Shown piece after piece: positions 57,904-64,000 of a stretch of 64,000 bases of DNA. The stretch's first letter is position 1; every line of letters begins with the position of its first letter. Source of the stretch: Acidimicrobiia bacterium. GTDB taxonomy: Bacteria; Actinomycetota; Acidimicrobiia; Acidimicrobiales; Aldehydirespiratoraceae. Location of the stretch: NCBI GenBank assembly GCA_022821685.1, contig JAJEDD010000044.1:1-64000 (forward strand), given 5' to 3'. The translations under genes were made by a program, and so were the position numbers. The notes under the pieces were generated by a model that ran no database searches, was not told the DNA's origin, and saw nothing but the letters and a program-made list of their open reading frames with translations.

Positions 57904-57922
57904 GTATCACGTTTCGTGATAC
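57904..57922. promoter_or_regulatory. Palindromic operator of mazEF
   Basis: GTATCACG-TTT-CGTGATAC, two perfect 8-bp arms, ending 9 nt before the antitoxin ATG, with CATACT (possible -10) directly after. Likely binding site for the MazE-type antitoxin. Confidence 0.65.
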
Positions 57923-57931
57923 CATACTCGT

Positions 57932-58171
57932 ATGACCCGTGCGATCTCGGTGCGACTTGACGACGATGCCCTGCGGGCCCTCAGCCAGCTGGAGGCGCAG
58001 GGCCTTACGCAGTCGGAGGCGATCCGGTCGTCTCTCGTACATGAGGCAACTCGACTGCGGGCCCGCCAGGCGCTTGCCGCGGAAGTGTCCGCCCTGGAGG
58101 CCGACGAAGCCGACCGGGCTGAGATGGCTGAAGTCGCAAGCCTCATGGAGCAGCTGCGTGCGCCGGGGTGA
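57932..58171 (+). CDS. MazE/ribbon-helix-helix antitoxin
   Basis: 79 aa. The N-terminal ribbon-helix-helix (AISVRLDDDALRALSQLEAQ, TQSEAIRSSL) is followed by an acidic helix (LEADEADRAEMAEVASLMEQ) that should bind the toxin. It overlaps the toxin gene by 14 nt and is preceded by a perfect palindrome. Confidence 0.83.
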   Translation: MTRAISVRLDDDALRALSQLEAQGLTQSEAIRSSLVHEATRLRARQALAAEVSALEADEADRAEMAEVASLMEQLRAPG

Positions 58172-58475
58172 CATCTTCGAACTGCGCATCCCTCGAGGCG
58201 TGGGCCACGAGCAGCGGGGTCGCCGCTTCGGTGTGGTGGTGCAGTCCGACGCGCTCCTGCCCCGCTCCGTCGTGCTGGTGGCGCCAACCTCCACTAGTGC
58301 TCGGCCCGCCTCCTTCCGCCCTCTCATCGAGCTCGACGGACGGCAGACAACCGTGCTCGTCGAACAAGTCGGAGCCGTCGATGTCACCCGTCTGGGCGAC
58401 CTGGTTGGGCATCTGCGCCCCGAGGAGCAGTGGGGCATCGACACCGCCCTGAGCACCGTCCTCGACCTCCGCTAG
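58158..58475 (+). CDS. MazF/PemK-family endoribonuclease toxin
   Basis: 105 aa from GTG 58158 (VRRGDIFEL), with GGAG 7 nt upstream inside the antitoxin gene. MazF features are RRGDIFELRIP at the start, RRFGVVVQSDALL, VLVAPTSTSARPASFRP and VLVEQVGAVDVTRLG, with the Thr/Ser and Arg residues of the active site in place. Predicted mRNA interferase. It looks intact. Confidence 0.85.
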   Translation: MRRGDIFELRIPRGVGHEQRGRRFGVVVQSDALLPRSVVLVAPTSTSARPASFRPLIELDGRQTTVLVEQVGAVDVTRLGDLVGHLRPEEQWGIDTALSTVLDLR

Positions 58476-58500
58476 GACACCGACCGGGTGGGAGGAAGCG

Positions 58501-59343
58501 TTGAGACTCAAGATTGAGGACATCCCCATCACGCAGGAGTTCAGGCGTGCGTATGATGGCGCTCACTGCAGGACTGAGCACGCAGTCCGCATAGGTGGTC
58601 CGTCTGCTTTCCAGGTCGTGGTTCGTCGAGTGAACGTATTGAGTCCAACTTTCCTCTCCAGCACGTCAGAGGTAGTCAGGTTCTCCGAAAGCCAGTACGC
58701 CATACCCAACTCCGTGAACATCAGACTTCGCACCGCTGCCTATTACCGTAACTGGGAGGAGAGTGACCGGTGCGGGATAGGTGATCCGGAGGAAGCGACG
58801 TTTCGGCGAAACACTGACCTCGCCACCTCCCGGCGGGAAGCCGGCCAAACTCCAATTCCTGACGCACACGGCATTCAGACCACTTTGACCCACAAGAGTG
58901 ACTGCTGGATTCTCTGCACTTCCATGGCGCCAACGTTGCTGACAGACACGAACAGTATGCGGGCGAGTGTTTGCCAGAGTTACGATGCCACGACACTCAT
59001 TGCAGATTCGTCACATTTCGCCAAGCAACTGGCGATTGACCTAGGAAATTCCCTCCGGCCGAGCGACCTAGAGAGGCCATATGACGTATGGTGGCAGTTG
59101 TGTCCACAGCTATTCGTGGACCACGGCTCCGTCGTATACACAGAGTCTCCCTCGGAGGTAATCGAGAAATTCCCGCAAGGATCCTGGGGACTCGTCACCC
59201 CGTTTGTGAAGCGCACCCATTTTTCCGACCAAGAGGAGTACAGGTTTGTTCTTTCAATCGGTGGAATGGGCGGTCCGAAAGAGAAGAGCCTGGATTTGAT
59301 CATCACCGACGAACTCAGGGCATTAGCCCATCTAGTTGATTAG
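58501..59343 (+). CDS. Uncharacterised protein, weakly DUF2971-like
   Basis: 280 aa from TTG 58501, supported by GGGAGGA 5 nt upstream. The centre and end (CWILCTSMAP, SYDATTLIADSSHFAKQL, VDHGSVVYTE, FSDQEEYRFVLS) have the layout of DUF2971-type proteins often found in defence islands, but the match is weak. GC and codon use are clearly lower than in the chromosome core, which points to transfer. Function unknown. Confidence 0.6.
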   Translation: MRLKIEDIPITQEFRRAYDGAHCRTEHAVRIGGPSAFQVVVRRVNVLSPTFLSSTSEVVRFSESQYAIPNSVNIRLRTAAYYRNWEESDRCGIGDPEEATFRRNTDLATSRREAGQTPIPDAHGIQTTLTHKSDCWILCTSMAPTLLTDTNSMRASVCQSYDATTLIADSSHFAKQLAIDLGNSLRPSDLERPYDVWWQLCPQLFVDHGSVVYTESPSEVIEKFPQGSWGLVTPFVKRTHFSDQEEYRFVLSIGGMGGPKEKSLDLIITDELRALAHLVD

Positions 59344-59536
59344 GCGCATCACACCCCATCAGTGGGGCGACAGCGGGTTGTGCGCCCGCCCATGGAACGA
59401 GTCGTACCGCTCCGCCATCCCGGCACCAGAACGCCTCTACGATTACCTGGCAGAACTCAGCGCCCGAGACGCACTTCCAGAATACCTAGCCAACCTGAGG
59501 CGGCGTGCCTGCGCTCACTGGAGACACATGAAATGA
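59336..59536 (+). CDS. Hypothetical 66-aa protein upstream of the higA relic
   Basis: TTG start overlaps the stop of the previous gene; its TGA overlaps the ATG of the higA-like relic (ATGA). Toxin-first order would fit a HigBA locus, but the sequence (YDYLAELSARDALPEYLANL) shows no clear HigB match. Not recognised. Confidence 0.35.
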   Translation: MIRRITPHQWGDSGLCARPWNESYRSAIPAPERLYDYLAELSARDALPEYLANLRRRACAHWRHMK

Positions 59537-59775
59537 CCTATCGCAGGTTTGATGACTTCATCGGCGACTTGACGCCCGAGCAGAGGGCCAAGGTGGAGGC
59601 GCTGAAGGACGAGGCCCGCGCCGAGATGATTATCTACACCCTCGGGGAGCTGCGCCGACACCGCGAGCTCACCTAGACCGAGCTGGCCCGCCGCCTAGAA
59701 CGCGCGCAGGCGTCGGTGTCGACCATGGAGCTCGCTGCCGACAACCGGGGACTGCTGGCTGCCGTTGCCGGTTGA
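59533..59775 (+). pseudogene. HigA-like XRE antitoxin interrupted by a stop codon
   Basis: Starts ATG 59533 with an XRE antitoxin N-terminus (EMIIYTLGELRRHRELT). A TAG at 59674-59676 then stands where related proteins have Gln. The same frame continues TELARRLERAQASVSTMELA (the HTH) to a second stop at 59773. A single CAG-to-TAG change would explain it. The first 47 codons could still be translated, without the HTH. Confidence 0.72.
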
Positions 59776-59776
59776 G

Positions 59777-60084
59777 GGCTAGAGGTCTGAACCGCCCTGG
59801 CTTTCCCGGAAGGTCTGGTGTGCCCTGTGTTTCGCGCGGTCGGGTTGCCTTTTGGTCTCAGGCGGTGTTGGCGTGGCGGATCTCGCATTCGACGGGCGTG
59901 AACATGCCGAGTGATGAGTGCCGCCTTTGTAGACGGCTCCGCCCTAGCCGGGGCCGTCCGTGCGCCGCTCGGGGCTCTACGCGGCTATCGGTATCGCTTG
60001 CGTCAAGCGCGGCGCAATGACCGTTACCGTCACGCCCGTTCGCCGCTTCGCCGGAGATCTGCCCCGGCAGCTGGCCGCGCCCGG
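59777..60084. other. Non-coding stretch with IS3 right-end remains
   Basis: Holds the IS3 transposase tail (59858-59938) and sequence resembling the right end beyond the stop. No intact gene seen. Confidence 0.5.
59858..59938 (-). pseudogene. IS3-family transposase (OrfB), C-terminal fragment
   Basis: The minus strand reads QRRHSSLGMFTPVECEIRHA then stop, the highly conserved end of IS3-family integrase-type transposases. Nothing upstream continues the transposase. Confidence 0.78.
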
Positions 60085-61128
60085 TTACAGCTTCCAGCGG
60101 GCGTCTTCGGGTGGCTGCTCTGGCGCGTAGCTGGACACGGGCGGCCTCTCTGAGGCGTGGGTGTCGATGATTGGCTGGTAGCGGTTCTGGGTGCCTGGCG
60201 GGATCACGATCCGCACTTGCGCCCGGCGGCATTGCATGACGTTGACCCTGTCTGACATTGACCCCACAAGAGGCAGCAGCGTGTCGGCGTCTTTGATCCT
60301 GGGTCCGGTCACCGCTAGCAACTGCGGGGCGAGCGGCATCCAGCAGAGCCAGTCCGCGAAGGGCCAGTGTGCGCTGAACCCGGTGTGGCGGTCGCAGCGG
60401 CGCACCGAGTCGAGCTCGCCGAACATGACGGTCGTCTCGCAGGTGAGGCAGTCCCTCGGCGACAGGAACGCTGGACCGTCGCCTAGCACCAGAGCGTCGG
60501 TGTCGGACTTGCGCACCAGCAGACCGCCGGCGGACAGTTCCTGGACGAACCGCCCCAGCCAGCGGGTCATCTTCCCCGCGAAGTCGGCGCGTGCTCCCTG
60601 CACGAAGCCGTCAGGGGAGCGGATCGCCTCGTCCGCGGCCTCCTGGGCCTCCTCGACTGTCATGCCGGTCTCCACCAGAACCTGCCGGTAGTCGTCGCTG
60701 GTGGCGACCTCGGCGTGCAGTTGGGTGGCCCTGTCGCCGACAATCATCAAGAACCGGCCCAACGTCTCGGAGCTGCGAAGCAGATGCAACGCCATCAGCC
60801 CGCGGATCGCGGTCCTGTGGGCGTCGTCGACAGTGCCGTCTCGTAGCACGGCCTGTATCGCTTCGCATCCGTGCTTTTCGACCAGGCTCCACTCCGTCTC
60901 CAAAGAACTGGCGAACTCGACCGGCACGAAGCCGTCGCCTTGGCCGTCCGCGGTTCGGTACATGATCTGCTTCGGGGCTGCCGTCTTGAACCGCGGCCCG
61001 TTCCGCAGATCGAAGTACTGCACCGGATCCTTGCCGGTTCTGCCCCAGCGGCGGATCAAGCACTTGGACACAATGTGCTGATTGATCCGGAGCTCAGCGT
61101 CGTCGTTGTCGTTGTCGTTGTCAGTCAT
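60085..61128 (-). CDS. DUF4238 family protein
   Basis: 347 aa. The N-terminal INQHIVSKCLIRRW motif and the later FVQGARADFAGKMTRWLGRF, FLSPRDCLTCE and PFADWLCWMPLAPQ follow DUF4238, a family of unknown function seen near toxin and defence genes. No membrane segment. The poly-Asp/Asn start (TDNDNDNDD) reflects a short GTC/GTT repeat in DNA. Confidence 0.7.
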   Translation of the reverse strand: MTDNDNDNDDAELRINQHIVSKCLIRRWGRTGKDPVQYFDLRNGPRFKTAAPKQIMYRTADGQGDGFVPVEFASSLETEWSLVEKHGCEAIQAVLRDGTVDDAHRTAIRGLMALHLLRSSETLGRFLMIVGDRATQLHAEVATSDDYRQVLVETGMTVEEAQEAADEAIRSPDGFVQGARADFAGKMTRWLGRFVQELSAGGLLVRKSDTDALVLGDGPAFLSPRDCLTCETTVMFGELDSVRRCDRHTGFSAHWPFADWLCWMPLAPQLLAVTGPRIKDADTLLPLVGSMSDRVNVMQCRRAQVRIVIPPGTQNRYQPIIDTHASERPPVSSYAPEQPPEDARWKL

Positions 61129-61234
61129 GGGTCAGCTGGTTGTGTTGCCGTCAGTGGGGATGAGCATGCGTCGAAACCGAGCCCCGTGGTATGTGCCCAC
61201 TCCGGCGTGTGGTCGGTTGGTCTTCCGATGTGCT

Positions 61235-62236
61235 CTACAGGGTGCAGGCGGACAGCTCGTCGATCCTGTTCTGTAGGTGCGCTATCGGGAAGGTAGCCGT
61301 GCCGACCTCCTGGTCGTCGAAGTTCCACACTCGGTAGATGAGCGTGGTCTTGCTGAGCAGGCTGGACACGAACCGTTTGGGGTTGTCGATCCACACTCCG
61401 TCGTTGGAGGTCAGCTCGGACCCGGTGCTGTTCACGACCTCGTCGTCGTCAAGGCGGTAGGCGACGGGGATGCCCTCGCGGAAGGGGGCCGCCACGTATT
61501 GGCCTCCCCAGGTTGTGTACGCCACCCAGGTCCCCGCGTCGCATCGGATGATCAACAACGGCGGTTCGTCCCACAGCCCGAACTCGTCGTCGGGGTACGT
61601 GTGCCTGGAGGCCTCCAGGACCAGCACCTGGAACCGGTCGCCCGTCAGTTCATCGCTCCAAGCGTCGAATTGCCAGGCGCCCTGCGGCTCCTGGACGGTG
61701 AGACGGTAGGTCCGAGAGACTGTCTCGCCTTCTTCGTTGGTGGCTTGCAGCGTGTAGGAGTAATCGCCCTCATCTGGGTGGGCGACAGGAAGGCTCCCGG
61801 AGGGCTCCACGGACACGGCCTCGTCGTCGGGAAGCACCAGCTCCACAGTGGTGGCGCCTTCGACCTCCCATCGCAGTGTCGCCTCTGCGGACGGGGCGAC
61901 GGTTGCGGGTGTGATGACCAATCGCACGATGTCGGGTGGCGGTGCCGGAGGCTCGGTCGTGGTGGTCGTCGTGGTCGTCGTGGTCGTTGTGGTGGTGGTG
62001 CTGGTGGTAGTCGTAGTGGTCACAGCCGCTGTTGTGGTCGTCGCCTCGGCAGTTGTTGTTGTTGGAGGTTCAGTGGTGGGGGCCGCGGCACCCTCTGTAG
62101 TGGTGGTGGCTGGCACCGTCGTAGTGGTCGTAGGTGATGCGGTGTCCGCCGGCTCGGATTGGGTGCCGCCGCATCCGGTCAGCAGTACCGCTATGCCAAG
62201 GCCTGCGATCGCTGCCGTCGGTCTGTATGTGCGCAT
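61235..62236 (-). CDS. Secreted lipoprotein with poly-Thr linker
   Basis: 333 aa from ATG 62236. A lipoprotein signal peptide with lipobox LLTGC (~residues 19-23) is followed by a ~70-residue Thr/Ala/Pro-rich linker with a run of about 15 Thr, an Ig-like domain (~105-180; TLRWEVEGATTVELVLPD) and a C-terminal domain (~185-333) not recognised. Likely surface-anchored with the linker spanning the wall. Confidence 0.78.
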   Translation of the reverse strand: MRTYRPTAAIAGLGIAVLLTGCGGTQSEPADTASPTTTTTVPATTTTEGAAAPTTEPPTTTTAEATTTTAAVTTTTTTSTTTTTTTTTTTTTTTEPPAPPPDIVRLVITPATVAPSAEATLRWEVEGATTVELVLPDDEAVSVEPSGSLPVAHPDEGDYSYTLQATNEEGETVSRTYRLTVQEPQGAWQFDAWSDELTGDRFQVLVLEASRHTYPDDEFGLWDEPPLLIIRCDAGTWVAYTTWGGQYVAAPFREGIPVAYRLDDDEVVNSTGSELTSNDGVWIDNPKRFVSSLLSKTTLIYRVWNFDDQEVGTATFPIAHLQNRIDELSACTL

Positions 62237-62644
62237 CAACGGCTCCGGTGTCCTTCAGGCCATCTGTTGGCTCGTGCGCCTAGTACGACTCGTGCGCCTA
62301 ATGCGACCAGCGTACCGTCGCCCCGCTCCGTGCCGGGAAGCGCAGCCAACCCCAGATCCATCCTGGACCACGCCGACAGTCAGTGAGCCCGCCGCCGGTC
62401 CGTTCAACCCGCCGCCTGGCTGCTCGCGATTGCTGGTCTATGTGGACGGGTTGCGGGTCCTCCCGGTGGAGGTTCCGTCGTGAGCGTTGGGAACAGATAG
62501 GGTCGTAGCCGGATTCTCGCCAGCGTCGGAGCTGGGCTTGGAGATCCTCGGACTCGGCCGGGGTGAGGACCACATACGGACAGGGGGCTGTCCCAGACCA
62601 TCGGGAACAGGTCCGGGTAGGCGGCGTCTATCGGATCCAGCAGT
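62237..62644. other. No intact gene; possible decayed fragment
   Basis: On the minus strand two frames carry protein-like pieces in order, ELLDPIDAAYPDLFPM and then VVLTPAESEDLQAQLRRWRE, as if one short gene were frameshifted. Otherwise nothing is seen. Confidence 0.3.
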
Positions 62645-63376
62645 TCATTTCTCCTCTTGGTCTTGTTGTTGGTCTCGAGTCAACCACGCCTGCATGATGG
62701 CGTAACCAATTCGCTTGTCTTGTTCGAACGCCTCCGTCTCCAATGCCGCCCCCTTTGTTGGATGATGGAGTTCGTTACGAACGTACATAGGTAGCGGTTC
62801 TGCCCGTCCACGCCGCTCTCGACGAAAATCCGATCCAATCTTGTGTTTGGGGAGTGCATCATGGATCGAGTCTAGACGGGACCACATCAGCCGCTCAGCT
62901 TCCTTCTGATTGACGACCCCCCAAGAAGCAAGCAGCTTCTCAAACATAGCGGAGTATTCTGAATGGCTGACCTTCTTTAATGGTGTGACATCACTCAACT
63001 CTTGCGCACTGGACACTGTGGCGGTTACGAAGGGAAACCCATTAAAAATGATCGATTGCTTCACTTCCTCCGTCGCAACGCTATAGTTGCCCGCCAGTAT
63101 TCTGACCATATGCCCACTCGTGCAATACCCTTGCCGATAGAAATAGGATTCAAGCCCCGCAAGGTGCACCTGAATGAGATGGTCGCGAGCAGATATCGAC
63201 TCGGATTCCCAGAGCAGTTCAACCACTTCGTCGATTCCTAGCCTCACTGAACGTCCCGCCAACGCAGCGAGCAGTAATATCTCAATGCCGTTGGGTGTCA
63301 GTTCATTGGCAACCCGAAGCATAATCCTGTCGAGCTGGTTGTAGCGCTCAATAAACTGAGCGTCGAGTTCCTCCAT
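62645..63376 (-). CDS. Uncharacterised protein with HEPN-like Rx4H motif
   Basis: 243 aa, lower GC than the rest. Helical throughout. Near the C-terminus MYVRNELHHPTK contains R-N-x-x-H-H, which fits the HEPN RNase motif. The N-terminal half (LTPNGIEILLLAALAGRSVR, DEVVELLWESESIS) is unassigned. A HEPN-type effector is plausible but not shown. No partner nucleotidyltransferase is adjacent. Confidence 0.55.
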   Translation of the reverse strand: MEELDAQFIERYNQLDRIMLRVANELTPNGIEILLLAALAGRSVRLGIDEVVELLWESESISARDHLIQVHLAGLESYFYRQGYCTSGHMVRILAGNYSVATEEVKQSIIFNGFPFVTATVSSAQELSDVTPLKKVSHSEYSAMFEKLLASWGVVNQKEAERLMWSRLDSIHDALPKHKIGSDFRRERRGRAEPLPMYVRNELHHPTKGAALETEAFEQDKRIGYAIMQAWLTRDQQQDQEEK

Positions 63377-63662
63377 CCTTATTCACCTCTGTACGCCGTA
63401 CCTTCGTCAGCAGTCGTATCGTACGACGCCGATAACGACACTGTGCCCCTATTGTGGCTCTCCGCGTTTGAAGCCGGAGCCAGAGGCCGGATCGCCCATT
63501 TCCCTAGGTCAGGGCGGCGCGAGATAGTTCCCGGCCTTCACATCCTGCGCCTAGGTGTAGAAGTGCTCGCTGGGCTTGAGTACCCATCCTGTGGGCTAGG
63601 CGGGCCAGGCCCTGCTTCCTCGGGGGTCTACTGGTCGCAAGACCCGAACCGTCTGCTGAACC

Positions 63663-64000
63663 TCATTTGCCGGCACGTTGTCTTGCCCACCGGAGGGCCT
63701 GGATCGCGCCCACCGCCAAGATGGCCGCCAAGGTATTGAAGAGAATGTCGCGCGGGTCAAAGACCCGAGTGGGCAGCAGTGCTTGGATGAGTTCGTCGAC
63801 CACGCCGAGGAAGCCCGCGATTGTGACAGCGAGGATCGCGGGCGCGGGCATGTGCGGACTCCGCATCGCGCGCTCGTTGAGGGCTGCATGGATGAGCAGT
63901 GCAACTATGCCGTACTCGATCAGATGGGTGCGTTCTTCGTGACTGCCCATGCGAACGAACACCATGAAATAGACCGTCGCGACTCCCAGAGCGACAGCAA
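63663..64000 (-). CDS. VanZ-like membrane protein (5' end beyond the window)
   Basis: About 112 residues are visible and the frame stays open to the right edge, so the start is outside. HLIEYGIVALLIHAAL, AGFLGVVDELIQALLPTRVF and DPRDILFNTLAAILAV match VanZ-family proteins (the Glu/His helix and the DELxQ..P.R..D..D motif). Four-helix membrane protein; some relatives give low-level teicoplanin resistance. Confidence 0.8.
   Translation of the reverse strand, partial: AVALGVATVYFMVFVRMGSHEERTHLIEYGIVALLIHAALNERAMRSPHMPAPAILAVTIAGFLGVVDELIQALLPTRVFDPRDILFNTLAAILAVGAIQALRWARQRAGK

Noticed and set aside
61950..62110. GTGGTGGTC-type repeats as a possible CRISPR or VNTR
   Set aside because: They encode the poly-Thr linker of the lipoprotein on the minus strand; no spacers.
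63377..63660. 98-aa plus-strand ORF before the VanZ gene
   Set aside because: No ribosome-binding site, runs into the antisense of VanZ, no family; nothing else is seen in this spacer.

Overview
The window is a high-GC, mostly gene-dense chromosomal segment of an actinobacterium. The evidence is a mycothiol ligase (MshC), an InhA-type enoyl reductase, a thrS-HIT pair arranged as in mycobacteria, DUF222-HNH and mycobacterial-style lipid genes, GTG/TTG starts, and many genes with a TAnnnT -10 box 6-8 nt before the start codon (leaderless transcription). An uncultured Acidimicrobiia-like lineage would fit, but that is inference. There are two tRNA genes, no rRNA and no CRISPR array.

Layout. 0-9 kb: 5' part of threonine synthase, tRNA-Pro, a two-gene xanthine-dehydrogenase-family enzyme, HIT protein and thrS, fabI and mshC. 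9-17 kb: two CBS/DUF21 membrane proteins, a heterodimeric ABC exporter and a third ABC ATPase. 16.6-21.5 kb: a lower-GC two-gene insertion, a 138-aa protein plus a 1460-aa multidomain protein, which is the best candidate here for an undescribed (probably defence-type) system. 21.5-32 kb: aminotransferase, thiamine pyrophosphokinase, M23 peptidase, a polytopic membrane protein, tRNA-Val, a retropepsin-like protein, an amidase with an unusual C-terminal domain, murF and ddl. 32-38 kb: VapBC and a lipid-type operon (acyl reductase-HAD, LarA-like, PlsC). 38-42 kb: nucleotidyltransferase fusion, AAA/DUF4143 ATPase, ion channel with an odd filter, exonuclease-BRCT fusion. 42-49 kb: aconitase, carboxyltransferase, citrate synthase, quinone oxidoreductase, chorismate mutase. 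49-64 kb: an accessory, defence-rich and partly decayed region with DUF222-HNH, McrBC, IS630 and IS3 relics, a VapB/VapC deletion fusion, a second retropepsin with a small partner, an AbiEi-like regulator, MazEF, a nonsense-interrupted HigA, DUF4238, a lipoprotein, a HEPN-like protein and a partial VanZ gene.

Two kinds of unannotated structure recur. One is a 129-bp interspersed element with inverted ends (three full copies and one partial copy read in frame inside a membrane-protein gene). The other is a set of locally unique direct repeats of about 70-75 bp at gene junctions. At three junctions the layout suggests that an originally overlapping or near-overlapping stop/start was duplicated and the two genes pushed apart. 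Flanks of mcrBC carry an additional diverged direct repeat that includes a relic mcrC 3' end.
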